From NCBI GenBank assembly GCA_009780025.1, contig WRAV01000016.1:1-45287 (forward strand): DNA of 45,287 nt, written 5' to 3'. The notes under the pieces are model-generated. The model did not search any database. It had not been told where the DNA came from and saw nothing but the letters and a program-made list of their open reading frames with translations. Made by a program: the position numbers and the translations under genes. This stretch comes from Oscillospiraceae bacterium. GTDB lineage: Bacteria; Bacillota; Clostridia; Oscillospirales; Ruminococcaceae. This document shows, piece after piece, positions 15,660-23,816 of this stretch; position 1 is the first letter of the stretch; the number at the start of each line of letters is the position of its first letter.

Positions 15660-16643
15660 ATGACAGAAACGAAGTTCCATGGTGCGCCAGGGCCTCTCAG
15701 GGATTTTCTCTTTTATATGCTAACCATCCGCGGGCGAAGTCCGCGCACGGTGGAGGGTTACTACATTGACCTGCGCACTTTTTTGCGGTATCTAAAAGTG
15801 CGAGGTAGTGCGGGTACAGACCTTGGCGGCGTATGCATCGCGGATATGGACATAGGCATACTGAGAAAAGTTAGCCTTTCTGACGTTTACGATTTTCTCA
15901 ACTACACCATGACAGAGCGCGAGAACGGTGCCAAAGCCCGCGCTAGGAAGGTGAGCAGTCTGCGCACATTCTTCAACTACCTAACTGTTAAAGAGCGGCT
16001 GCTGGAAGACAATCCGCTCAAACATCTCGAGTTGCCCAGTGTAAAAAGGGCTCTGCCAAAACACCTTACCCTTGAAGAAAGCATTGAACTTATGGCTGCG
16101 GTGGACACCAAATTCCCACGGAGGGACTACTGCATACTTACGCTTTTTCTCAACTGCGGGGTGCGCCTAAGCGAGCTTGTGGGGATAAACCTAAATGACA
16201 TAAGGTTGGGCGAGGGCACGATAAAAGTTCTGGGCAAGGGCAGCAAAGAGCGGATAGTTTACCTCAACGACGCCTGCGTATTTGCCATAGAGCAGCAGTT
16301 AGAGGAGCGGGCGGGGATACAGGGCGCCAGCGAAGAAAAGGCTCTTCTCCTTTCCTCCCGTGGCCGGCGAATAAGCCCGCGACGGGTAGAACAAATTGTG
16401 GCCGACTGCCTGCGAGCTGCCGGCCTGGAAGGGCAGGGGTACTCTCCCCACAAGCTGCGGCATACGGCTGCTACGCTACTTTATCAGCACGGGCAGGTTG
16501 ATATTCGGGTACTTAAGGAGATATTGGGACATGCGAACCTTTCCACTACCGAACTTTACACCCATGTCTCTAACAAGCAGATTGAAAGCGCGGCCCACAA
16601 AAGCCCGCTTTCCGGCGTAAAGATGAAGAAGGAAAAAAGCTGA
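15660..16643 (+). CDS. Tyrosine recombinase XerC/XerD family
   Basis: Site-specific recombinase of 327 residues. N-terminal SAM-like DNA-binding domain (1-115), then the catalytic domain. The active-site set is complete: Arg in NCGVRLSELVG, Lys in GKGSKERIVYL, HxxR in SPHKLRHTAATLL, His in ILGHANLSTTELYTHV and the Tyr nucleophile in the same block. Length and order fit chromosomal Xer rather than a phage integrase. AGGAG precedes the ATG. No integrated element is seen around it. Confidence 0.92.
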   Translation: MTETKFHGAPGPLRDFLFYMLTIRGRSPRTVEGYYIDLRTFLRYLKVRGSAGTDLGGVCIADMDIGILRKVSLSDVYDFLNYTMTERENGAKARARKVSSLRTFFNYLTVKERLLEDNPLKHLELPSVKRALPKHLTLEESIELMAAVDTKFPRRDYCILTLFLNCGVRLSELVGINLNDIRLGEGTIKVLGKGSKERIVYLNDACVFAIEQQLEERAGIQGASEEKALLLSSRGRRISPRRVEQIVADCLRAAGLEGQGYSPHKLRHTAATLLYQHGQVDIRVLKEILGHANLSTTELYTHVSNKQIESAAHKSPLSGVKMKKEKS

Positions 16644-16742
16644 TTTGCGAGAGCGGGATCAGAAACAAAAAGCATCTTATTTTGAAGGAAAAGGGTTTTA
16701 TCACTAAAAAGTTAAATTTTTGCCAAACAAGTATATTTGCAC

Positions 16743-16770
16743 TTGCTTTTTTTGGTAAATAGTGTAATAT
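16743..16770 (+). promoter_or_regulatory. Promoter of the coiled-coil gene
   Basis: TTGCTT at 16743-16748 and TAATAT at 16765-16770, spacer 16 bp, in an AT-rich gap after the recombinase. Confidence 0.55.
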
Positions 16771-16811
16771 AGAAATTAGTGAAACTAAACTTTACTTAGG
16801 AGTGAGCAAAA

Positions 16812-17021
16812 ATGGCAAGAGGCGTAGCGCGTAGTTTGGACAATAGGATTGATGCTCTTCGTGAAAAACTGGAGAAAAAGCAATCGGAAGTAGCAGAACT
16901 CAAGAGCGCGATTAAAGAACTTGAAGTGGCAAAACAAGCTGAGCTGCTTACAAAGGTTAGTGAAGCTGCTGCCCAAAAAGGCGTTTCTGTTGAAGAGCTT
17001 TTGAACGCCGCAATAAAGTAA
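16812..17021 (+). CDS. Small coiled-coil protein
   Basis: 69 residues. Residues 8-45 form a heptad-rich helix (LDNRIDALREKLEKKQSEVA...), followed by a short helix-turn-like end (KGVSVEELLNAAIK). The two-part build recalls small nucleoid-type or DUF4315-like proteins of Clostridia, but I cannot assign it. Own promoter, TAGGAGTG ribosome binding site and terminator, so it is an independent unit. Confidence 0.75.
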   Translation: MARGVARSLDNRIDALREKLEKKQSEVAELKSAIKELEVAKQAELLTKVSEAAAQKGVSVEELLNAAIK

Positions 17022-17040
17022 GATAAAAGTCGCAAAATAA

Positions 17041-17073
17041 AAAAAGAACGGGAAGCTCTTCCCGTTCTTTTTT
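17041..17073. terminator. Bidirectional terminator
   Basis: AAAAAGAACGGGAAG / CTTCCCGTTCTTTTT perfect stem with an A-run and a T-run. It serves both the coiled-coil gene (plus) and the acidic secreted protein gene (minus), which converge here. Confidence 0.9.
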
Positions 17074-17088
17074 GTGCGAAATTTGAAG

Positions 17089-18120
17089 TTAAGCTTCTTC
17101 GTCCTCGCCAGTTTCTTCTTCGGTCTCTTCTTCTGCTTCGTCCTCGTCTTCTTCTACTTCGTCAGCTGCGGGTGCTACTACTGCAGGAGCAGCAGGAGCT
17201 GGCGCCGGTGGAGCAGCAGCAGGAGTGAGGTTTACGTCACTGACAATGATTTCGCCGCCAACAGTGGTGGTGAAGTGCAGGAAGCCATAGCTGTCCAGCC
17301 AAACGAAGCTGGGAACAAACTGTGTAACTGTATTAGCTTCAGTGTCGTAAACGTAGAAGTAAACAGCGTCTGCAGTGAAGCTCTCGTCAAGCCTTGCTGC
17401 TACGCGGACTTCCATGCCGAACTCGCAACGCTGTGCAAGGCTGACTACCGATGCAGTGCCGCCAAAAGCGTTCTCGAATATTTGAGCGACAATGCGTGTG
17501 GTGACAGACCTTGTTGTGCCGGAAAGCAGGATGTCTTCGGTAGCAAGCACAGGTGCGAAAGTGATGCGCACGTCAGCTTCCGAGCTAAGCGCAGGGAAGG
17601 TGTCGGCGTTGATGACCAGAGGTGTATCGCCTGCGGTGTTTGCAAAAGTGCTCATATCGCCTGCAGAAGCAGAGGCGGGGTTACGCCAGTTGGCAACTGC
17701 TACAAGGGCGCCTTGGTCAGCGGCTTGTGCAAGTGCTGCTTCGATCGAGCGAACCGCGTCGGGCTGAGAAAGTGTGCCGCCCTCAAGGTCGGTTACTAGC
17801 GGGTTAGGTACAGTGATTAGAGTTCCGGCGATTTGGTGAATTTCAGCAATCAGGTCGGCTAGGATTACCGGAACAACAACAGGAACTTCTACTTCTGCGG
17901 TAATGGCTACGATCGCTATGTAGGCAGCATCGTCTTCGTCAGCAGCAGGGGCTGCGGTTTCTTCTTCTGCTTCTGCGTCGCTTGCAGCTACGTTAGCTTC
18001 GGCAGTGGCTTCTGTGCCGTTCTCGGTAGTAGCCTCTTCATCTGCGAGGGCGACTGTTGCGAGCCCAAGCACCAGTGCGAGCGCCAGGATAAGCGCGGAT
18101 AGCCTTTTGAACTTTACCAT
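17089..18120 (-). CDS. Secreted acidic protein sharing a C-terminal domain with the B12-operon protein
   Basis: 343 residues. Signal peptide 1-27 (LILALALVLGLATVALA, cleavage after ALA). An Ala/Glu-rich stretch follows to about 65. A domain at about 120-297 clearly matches residues 350-527 of the protein at 32283: CEFGMEVRVAARLDE, YDTEANTVTQFVPSFVWLD, GFLHFTTTVGGEIIVSD. The tail (300-343) is Ala/Pro-rich and then almost all Glu/Asp. No sortase motif seen. Function unknown; the acidic tail might bind cations or the envelope. The promoter and a 5'UTR hairpin touching the ribosome binding site are described separately. Confidence 0.85.
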   Translation of the reverse strand: MVKFKRLSALILALALVLGLATVALADEEATTENGTEATAEANVAASDAEAEEETAAPAADEDDAAYIAIVAITAEVEVPVVVPVILADLIAEIHQIAGTLITVPNPLVTDLEGGTLSQPDAVRSIEAALAQAADQGALVAVANWRNPASASAGDMSTFANTAGDTPLVINADTFPALSSEADVRITFAPVLATEDILLSGTTRSVTTRIVAQIFENAFGGTASVVSLAQRCEFGMEVRVAARLDESFTADAVYFYVYDTEANTVTQFVPSFVWLDSYGFLHFTTTVGGEIIVSDVNLTPAAAPPAPAPAAPAVVAPAADEVEEDEDEAEEETEEETGEDEEA

Positions 18121-18133
18121 AATTTTCCGTCTC

Positions 18134-18224
18134 CTTTTGAAGTTTGTTTTAGCCTAGCACACTTCAAAAAGAGGTGCGCAGAGCTTCTCCACACTATAGT
18201 AACACAAATCCAATTAGATGTAAA
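18134..18224 (-). promoter_or_regulatory. Promoter and RBS-occluding 5'UTR hairpin of the acidic secreted protein
   Basis: Minus-strand TTTACA (18219-18224) and TACTAT (18196-18201), spacer 17 bp. In the leader, CTTTTTGAAGT pairs with ACTTCAAAAG (18134-18171). The 3' arm runs directly into the AAAAGGAG ribosome binding site, so folding would partly hide it. Confidence 0.55.
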
Positions 18225-18313
18225 TTATTTTTCATAAATTTCTCTGAGTTTATCTGTTTTTCTACATAATGTCAACGAAACGTGACATATTTTGGGCATC
18301 GTAGACTTGGGGT

Positions 18314-19747
18314 TTAAGCTCTGCGCCGGTGCAATAGTTTCATCGCGCTCCTGAGCAAAAACGCTACATTTCCAGCGTTGCAGAGTAGTATAAGCAAAAA
18401 GCCAAGACTGCTCCAGACCGGCCAGAGTGTCGGCTGGGTCAGCGTCACCCAGATCTGTGCGAGCAGCAGGGCTAGGGTGAGAGCAATCCGCATGGGCTGC
18501 ATGGCTATCTTCATATACCGCCGGGTGTCCACTGCGCGGATGATAAACACCAGGAAAAAGCTGATAAACGTGCCAAGCGCCGCGCCCTGCACTCCCATCC
18601 TGGGAATTAGGAGCAAGTTGAGGGCGATATTTACGACAGCGCCAATAAATGTAGTCACGGTGACCATAGAGTTCCTTTTGTGGGCGTTGTATATTGTACC
18701 CAGGAAGGTCACCAGGCAGGAGAACCCAACTGCCAGCACCAAGAAGGGCACATACTGCCAGCTCGGGAAGAAGTATGGGGAGACCAGCACCGTCATGATT
18801 GGCCGCACCAGCAGAATAATTCCCGAGGCCGCCAGGAAGACCAGGGTGTAGTAGCTGCGAAATACTGTTGAGTAAAACCGCTCACCCGCCGGGGACTTGT
18901 ACTCAGTGAAAGCAGAAATCTGCCAGGCTTGTATAAATATGGTCGAGACCAGTGTGATTACCCGTGGAACAACACCCGCAGCCCCGTATAGGCCGGTGGC
19001 CTCCAGCCCCACCATGAAGGTGACGAAGTATTTGTCCGAGAGGTTAGTAACCCACCAGAAGACCGCCGTGGGCATAAGAGGGACGCTGTAGCGCAGCATG
19101 GCCTTTAGGGTACTCATTCGCAACTGGCCCAATGAGAAAAAACGGTAGAGGCGCAAAAACAATATTTGCGAGAGGGCCGAGAATCCGTCTGCGATTATGG
19201 TGGCTAGCAAAAAACCGCCCACGCCCATCTCCAGGGGGACGATGAAAATCACAATCAGCGCTACGGTAAGCACTGTGGTAAACACACCGTCCAACGCAAA
19301 CAGCTTGACAAATCCGCTGGCCCGCACAAAGTGTGTAACGGTGCTGCGCAGGGCTGCTGTCAGCGTGAAAATATAGAGCAGCACCATATACCCCGCGTGA
19401 TGCTCGATAAGCCCCACTAACGGCCATGCAAGCAGCAAAACCCCGTAGCCGCAAAATATCACCACCATAGAAGTGGTGAAGACGTCTGTCCGCCGGGTTT
19501 CCTTTTCCATTCCGAAGCGGATTACCGCCTCGTGTATACACAGGCTGATAATGGGTACCATCAGGTTGGCGCTGGCAGTCAGCAGGTCGCGCAGTCCAAA
19601 CTCCGCCTGGGTAAATACCCGTGTGTAGAGGGGCATCATTAAGAAAGGCAGCAGCCTGGAGCCAAATGTTGAGAGCCCAAAGAGCATGGTATTGCTCACC
19701 AGTTTGCGGTAGGCGTTGGTGGGTGCCCTGCTGTTGTCAGTGCTCAT
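18314..19747 (-). CDS. Oligosaccharide flippase family (Wzx/MATE-like) membrane protein
   Basis: About 477 residues with 12-14 hydrophobic helices. It belongs to the MOP superfamily that flips lipid-linked sugars. N-terminal signature: MLFGLSTFGSRLLPFLMMPLYTRVFTQAEFG. A central GVGGFLLATIIADG and a C-terminal GVQGAALGTFISF repeat the usual glycine-rich turns. The ATG at 19747 is chosen over TTG at 19768 because GGGGGAAAGTGGGG sits just upstream. No glycosyltransferases are adjacent, so the cargo is unknown. Confidence 0.88.
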   Translation of the reverse strand: MSTDNSRAPTNAYRKLVSNTMLFGLSTFGSRLLPFLMMPLYTRVFTQAEFGLRDLLTASANLMVPIISLCIHEAVIRFGMEKETRRTDVFTTSMVVIFCGYGVLLLAWPLVGLIEHHAGYMVLLYIFTLTAALRSTVTHFVRASGFVKLFALDGVFTTVLTVALIVIFIVPLEMGVGGFLLATIIADGFSALSQILFLRLYRFFSLGQLRMSTLKAMLRYSVPLMPTAVFWWVTNLSDKYFVTFMVGLEATGLYGAAGVVPRVITLVSTIFIQAWQISAFTEYKSPAGERFYSTVFRSYYTLVFLAASGIILLVRPIMTVLVSPYFFPSWQYVPFLVLAVGFSCLVTFLGTIYNAHKRNSMVTVTTFIGAVVNIALNLLLIPRMGVQGAALGTFISFFLVFIIRAVDTRRYMKIAMQPMRIALTLALLLAQIWVTLTQPTLWPVWSSLGFLLILLCNAGNVAFLLRSAMKLLHRRRA

Positions 19748-19939
19748 GGCTGCCCCACTTTCCCCCAAAATTTCATTCTAGTGAGCAGATTGCACTTCGA
19801 TTATGTCGGCGCAGTCTGCGTTGTCCATAGACTACATACGGCGCTCAATTTACCCTATGTGCGACAAGCCGCGTAAAAGCAAGGCAATTCAACACTTTCC
19901 ACACAGTTTTCCACAACGAGGCAATCAGGGGCGAGAAAT

Positions 19940-21295
19940 TTATAGCCTGCGCCGTGGTCTAAAACCACCTCGGCGGCGGCGATTTCTGTTGCGGGCAATC
20001 ATGAGCGCGGTATACGCGACAATCAGCAAAATTACGAAGATAATCCCGAATCTAAACCAGAACGAGCCCATTATTTCCCCGGCTTGGTCGAGCAACACCA
20101 GGTGTCGGGAAGCGCCAATTGTCTCGGCGGCCAGCAGTTCCAGGCGGCCAACATCCCGACCGTAGAGCTGCACCCGCATATAACCTATATGGTCTCCCCG
20201 GCTGACCGGGGCATCCACCCAATCGGGTACCTCGAAAGTCATGGTAAGGCCATCGTTAGGGTCGGTGTCCCTGGCCATAAGTGCGGAAAAGCGATCACCG
20301 GCCTCCAACGGCAAGAAGTCCTGGCTGGAACTCAGGCGCAGCGGCACCTCGTGAACCCGCAGACCTCTTTCAATTACTGGCATTACGCGGAAAACGTCAA
20401 ATGCCCAGTCGTAGATATTGCGGGTGTCCGCAAACGCATAGTGGACGGGGAATTGAGCGCCGGTTTCGGGGTCGAGAAAAGGTGCATTCATCACGACCAG
20501 CAAGTAGCTAAAGCCGTCCCGGGTGGCAGTGGAGATAAAATTGCGCCCGGCCTGTGGGGTGGTGCCGGTTTTTATTCCCCGCAGGTAGGGGTAGAAGAGC
20601 GAATTGCCCGGAACTTGCATAGTTATCGTTGTTCCCCACTCGAGGCGGGGGCTAAGGTTAGTGGGTCCGGCGGTATAGTTTACGGCGGTGGCGATATCCA
20701 TAAATCCCGGCAGGCCGATGGCGTGCCTTGTGATAATGCCCATATCTCTCGCTGTGGTGACCATATTGGGGTCGGGCAGTCCGTTTGCGTTTGTAAAGTT
20801 AGTGCTTGTAGCTCCAAGTGCCCTGGCGCGGGCATTCATCATTTCCACAAAGCCTTCTTGGCTGCCGCCTACGTGGTCGGCGATAGTCATGGCGGCCTCG
20901 TTGCCAGACTGTAGCATAATAGCATGCAAAAGCGAGCTCATGGGCAGCTGCTCCCCGGCGCGCATACCCGCAAGGCTAACGTTTACACTGTATCGCCTCT
21001 GGTACTCGAAGAGATAATCCTGCACATAACGGGGATAGGTGACCAGCGTGCGCAAGTCCGGGGTATTTTCGATAGCCAGAATAGCTGTCATTATCTTTAC
21101 CAGTGAAGCGGGGTAGAGTGGGATGTCCGCGTTTCTCTGGTAAACTACAATCTGCTCATCCAGGCTAAACAGATAGACGGCTTGGCTGTGTATCTGTATT
21201 CCCGGTTCGCGTCCCAGGCCTTGCTGAGCAGAGGCGGGACTAGTGGAGGCGAGCAGCAAAAGGATTGTCAGAGCAAGAACGAGGAATTTTTTCAT
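19940..21295 (-). CDS. D-alanyl-D-alanine carboxypeptidase (S11, DacF/DacB-like)
   Basis: Penicillin-binding enzyme that trims the terminal D-Ala from peptidoglycan stem peptides. 451 residues from the ATG at 21295 (AAGGAATG upstream); the frame extends further without support. Signal peptide 1-23 (ending SPASA). SxxK: S64-LV-K67 in YPASLVKIMT. SxN: S130-G-N132. KTG: K242-T-G in IKTGTTPQAG. A PBP5-like beta domain follows. A transmembrane helix near 405-428 and an Arg-rich tail anchor the C-terminus; this is a true helix rather than the amphipathic anchor of E. coli PBP5. Confidence 0.95.
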   Translation of the reverse strand: MKKFLVLALTILLLLASTSPASAQQGLGREPGIQIHSQAVYLFSLDEQIVVYQRNADIPLYPASLVKIMTAILAIENTPDLRTLVTYPRYVQDYLFEYQRRYSVNVSLAGMRAGEQLPMSSLLHAIMLQSGNEAAMTIADHVGGSQEGFVEMMNARARALGATSTNFTNANGLPDPNMVTTARDMGIITRHAIGLPGFMDIATAVNYTAGPTNLSPRLEWGTTITMQVPGNSLFYPYLRGIKTGTTPQAGRNFISTATRDGFSYLLVVMNAPFLDPETGAQFPVHYAFADTRNIYDWAFDVFRVMPVIERGLRVHEVPLRLSSSQDFLPLEAGDRFSALMARDTDPNDGLTMTFEVPDWVDAPVSRGDHIGYMRVQLYGRDVGRLELLAAETIGASRHLVLLDQAGEIMGSFWFRFGIIFVILLIVAYTALMIARNRNRRRRGGFRPRRRL

Positions 21296-21507
21296 TTTGA
21301 CATTCCTTCTTTGTTGGGTTATTATTGTTCGGGCGAGCCGGCGTAAATGTGATTTTTTCTTGCGAGCCATTTTGCCTATAAGTATAACAGAAAGTATGGC
21401 GGTTGACAATTGATAGTTAACAGTTTTTGTTTAAAGAATCCGCCGGGCGATACTGCTAACTGTCAGCCGTATACTGCAAACCATTGACTTGCACAGGGGG
21501 GCTTTAC

Positions 21508-22176
21508 ATGATATACATAACCGGGGACATGCACGGGGATATAGACCGGTTTAGCAGCAGGGAGCTGCGCCGGCTAAAAAAGGGAGACACCCTTATTATC
21601 TGTGGGGATTTCGGCTTTGCTTGGGAAGGTACAAGCAAGGAAGAGCGCCTGCTGAAGTGGATTGGAAAGCGCAGATACAATACACTGTTTGTTGAGGGCG
21701 CTAACGATAACCTGGCTCTGTTAAACAGCTACCCGCAAGTGGAATGGCAGGGCGGCAAAATCCGGGAGATTAGCGGACGACTGCGGCTAATCTGCCGAGG
21801 GGAAGTATTGGAGATTGAGGGCAAAAAGATTTTTGCATTTGGCGGGGGTGCCGCCGAATACGAGATAACGGACAGCCCCAACCAGGAGGGCGGTGAGCTG
21901 CCCTCACCCCAGGAAATAGAAAACGCGCGACGCAACCTAGAAGGCGTGGATTACAAGGTGGACTATATTGTAACCCACAAGCCCAGCAGCAAGATTCGTC
22001 AGTTTTTGATGTTGGGTGCCGATAGTGCGGATATTCTCGATACCTTCTTAAATGAGGTGCGAGAAAAGTGCAAGTACACACGTTGGTTCTTCGGCAGTAT
22101 ACACAAAAACAAGCGTATACCCCCAAACGAGATGGCCGTATTCACCGCAGTAGTGCCTGTAGATGGCGACTTATAG
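21508..22176 (+). CDS. Metallophosphoesterase-like protein with altered metal motifs
   Basis: 222 residues, calcineurin-like fold. Motif I is intact (ITGDMHGD), as is motif II (ICGDFGF). Where the family has GNHE, this has EGANDN, replacing the catalytic His. The THxP motif is THKP, and the final GHxH is FGSIH. It may be catalytically weak or altered in specificity. Start ATG at 21508 (MIYITGD) behind a G-rich ribosome binding site; an earlier ATG at 21484 is less typical. It stands alone just upstream of the tRNA promoter. Confidence 0.8.
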   Translation: MIYITGDMHGDIDRFSSRELRRLKKGDTLIICGDFGFAWEGTSKEERLLKWIGKRRYNTLFVEGANDNLALLNSYPQVEWQGGKIREISGRLRLICRGEVLEIEGKKIFAFGGGAAEYEITDSPNQEGGELPSPQEIENARRNLEGVDYKVDYIVTHKPSSKIRQFLMLGADSADILDTFLNEVREKCKYTRWFFGSIHKNKRIPPNEMAVFTAVVPVDGDL

Positions 22177-22215
22177 AGAGCTTTCGCGAAAAAAATAAAA
22201 AATACTGGCGAGCTG

Positions 22216-22244
22216 TTGACAAGGCAGATGTGCTGTAGTATAAT
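22216..22244 (+). promoter_or_regulatory. Consensus promoter of the tRNA cluster
   Basis: TTGACA at 22216-22221 and TATAAT at 22239-22244 with a 17-bp spacer, 45 bp before the first tRNA. Confidence 0.85.
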
Positions 22245-22288
22245 ATGTTACGTTGCCGGCGGGGCAGGTTCCTGAGGCAGCGTTTTGT

Positions 22289-22364
22289 GGGAGCATAGCT
22301 CAGCTGGGAGAGCACCTGCCTTACAAGCAGGGGGTCACAGGTTCAAGCCCTGTTGTTCCCACCA
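22289..22364 (+). tRNA. tRNA-Val (TAC)
   Basis: 76 nt including an encoded CCA. Acceptor GGGAGCA pairs with TGTTCCC, D arm GCTC...GAGC, anticodon loop CTTACAA (anticodon TAC), T loop GTTCAAG. Confidence 0.97.
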
Positions 22365-22460
22365 CTAGCCAGTAATTGGAGTCACTTCGCGTTCAAGGTT
22401 TTGGGAGAGCGTTTTTTGTCTCTGATTACGGCCTGGATTTTAAGTACTACCGCATAATGC

Positions 22461-22537
22461 GGCCCGTTAGTTCAGTTGGTTAGAACGCTAGCCTGTCACG
22501 CTAGAGGTCGAGGGTTCGAGTCCCTTACGGGTCGCCA
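22461..22537 (+). tRNA. tRNA-Asp (GTC)
   Basis: 77 nt with encoded CCA. Acceptor GGCCCGT/ACGGGTC with one G-T pair, discriminator G, anticodon loop CTGTCAC (anticodon GTC), T loop GTTCGAG. Confidence 0.97.
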
Positions 22538-22540
22538 TCT

Positions 22541-22616
<76 letters not shown>

Positions 22617-22696
22617 GATCATGTTGGGAATTGGGAGTTAGCCCTCTTATTTTGTAGCCACTAATTCCCGTTCCCCATTTTTTCAGTAGCTATATT

Positions 22697-22772
22697 GCGG
22701 GCATAGCTCATCTGGTAGAGCGCCACCTTGCCAAGGTGGAGGTAGCGAGTTCGAGCCTCGTTGCCCGCTCCA
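22697..22772 (+). tRNA. tRNA-Gly (GCC)
   Basis: 76 nt with encoded CCA. Acceptor GCGGGCA/TGCCCGC, discriminator T, anticodon loop TTGCCAA (anticodon GCC), T loop GTTCGAG. Last of the cluster; the CRISPR island begins just beyond. Confidence 0.97.
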
Positions 22773-22781
22773 TGCACTGGT

Positions 22782-22822
22782 AATCCGAACTTCTTCCTTA
22801 TAAGGGAAGGGTTCGGATTTGT
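22782..22822 (+). terminator. Terminator of the tRNA cluster
   Basis: AATCCGAAC pairs with GTTCGGATT, with an inner TTCC/GGAA stem; a weak T tract follows. Confidence 0.7.
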
Positions 22823-22845
22823 GTTTTACGTTGGAGAAAATAGCC

Positions 22846-22870
22846 TAGGGTGAGCAATTTGCTCACCCTA
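22846..22870. terminator. Palindromic hairpin
   Basis: TAGGGTGAGC(AA)TTT... with GCTCACCCTA: an 11-12 bp palindrome without a T tract. It may be a backup terminator or a relic insertion end. The rest of 22773-23092 has no recognisable gene. Confidence 0.5.
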
Positions 22871-22983
22871 CTGCTTTACAAAGAAGCCTTGGAAGCGTAT
22901 TTCAATGGTATTGAGGCACTGGTGTGAAAAGGAGTGAAACCATCGGGTTCTGCTAGGTTAACATGGTTTGCTGACACAAAGAT

Positions 22984-23019
22984 AAAAAAGATGGAGGCAG
23001 TGCATATTGCACTGCCTCC
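22984..23019 (-). terminator. Terminator downstream of the CRISPR array
   Basis: Perfect 12-bp stem GGAGGCAGTGCA/TGCACTGCCTCC with a 3-nt loop. On the minus strand it is followed by ATCTTTTTT. It lies just past the last repeat in the array's transcription direction. Confidence 0.8.
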
Positions 23020-23092
23020 GCTTTGGCAAAAATCGTCAATAGATGTCATATGGTGCTGTATCTTGGTAAGCGTCAAATACCAACACAGACTA

Positions 23093-23260
23093 ACTTCAAT
23101 CCATATGCCCCACGCGGGACGCGAATCTGTGAATAATCCTATTAGATTATACAGAGAGGCGTTTCAATCCACGCGCCCTGTGTAGGGCGCGACCTGACGA
23201 CTGGATCATGGCGGTCATGGGCATCGAATTTCAATCCACGCACCCCGCATGGGGCGCGAC
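23093..23260 (-). CRISPR. Type I-C CRISPR array, three repeats and two spacers
   Basis: 33-nt repeats at 23228-23260, 23161-23193 and 23093-23125, close to the type I-C consensus (minus-strand reading GTCGCGCCCC...GTGGATTGAAA). Spacers 23194-23227 (34 nt) and 23126-23160 (35 nt). Transcription is on the minus strand, away from cas2. The repeat farthest from the leader (23093) is the most degenerate, as expected for a terminal repeat. The array is very short, in line with a locus that no longer acquires spacers. Confidence 0.93.
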
Positions 23261-23510
23261 TGCAAAAATACTAAGACTCAACTATAACATGCCAGTATTT
23301 TTGTATTTTTGCTAAAAGAATAGTTTTATCATGCAGGCAAAATCTAGAATCAGCAGCAAAACCAAAAGCTATTTGCTAGAAATTCCAAGTTTTTAAAGTG
23401 CGAAACTGCTACAAGAATAATGGTCGCTTGCGATTCGCGCTACCTCTATTGCTCTTCTGCTTACCTGCACACCACCCTCTACAATATCATCTCAAGCCAC
23501 ACAACATGAA
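23261..23510 (-). promoter_or_regulatory. CRISPR leader region
   Basis: 250 bp between cas2 and the first repeat without a gene. AT-rich next to the repeat, with inverted arms GCAAAAATACT and AGTATTTTTG at 23262-23303. This position matches the leader of type I-C arrays. Confidence 0.6.
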
Positions 23511-23801
23511 TCATAGAATCATCGGCCCACTCATATCAAGCGATGATTTCGTACCATGATGCTCAACCTTCCACTTATATTCGTTGCCAAGCATGTAAAA
23601 TCTCAAACTGTCTGTTTCAGTATCTATGAGACCAACCAGCCTATCTTTAATTTTTAGCACTTGTCCAGCGTCTGCGACACATTCAAACACAGAATTTTGC
23701 ACCCTCTGGCCGTAATCCTGACATGCTTTCGCGACCTTTCGCAAACGTTTTCGCCCTTCTGCATTTTGCGTATTTACGTCGTAAGTAATTAATACAAGCA
23801 T
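23511..23801 (-). CDS. cas2: CRISPR-associated endonuclease/integrase subunit Cas2
   Basis: 96 residues, normal length, no frameshift. Starts MLVLITYDVNTQNAEGRKRL with the catalytic-type Asp of the ferredoxin fold at position 8, and contains QRVQNSVFECVADAG and SLRFYMLGNEYKWKVEHHG. It forms the Cas1-Cas2 spacer integrase. It lies between cas1 and the leader in the canonical place. It is intact while its partner cas1 is broken. Confidence 0.96.
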   Translation of the reverse strand: MLVLITYDVNTQNAEGRKRLRKVAKACQDYGQRVQNSVFECVADAGQVLKIKDRLVGLIDTETDSLRFYMLGNEYKWKVEHHGTKSSLDMSGPMIL

Positions 23802-23816
23802 ATAAGTTTTTAAGCC

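Noticed and set aside
15660-16643. Tyrosine recombinase as integrase of a prophage or island
   Set aside because: Its size and motifs fit Xer-type enzymes, and no att-like repeats or phage genes surround it.
19885-19920. Two TTTTCCACA-like words resembling DnaA boxes (possible origin)
   Set aside because: Only two imperfect matches, with no dnaA/dnaN nearby and no AT-rich unwinding region.
22876-23185. Short frames between tRNA-Gly and the array
   Set aside because: They run through the array terminator hairpin and into a CRISPR repeat; at most a decayed relic.
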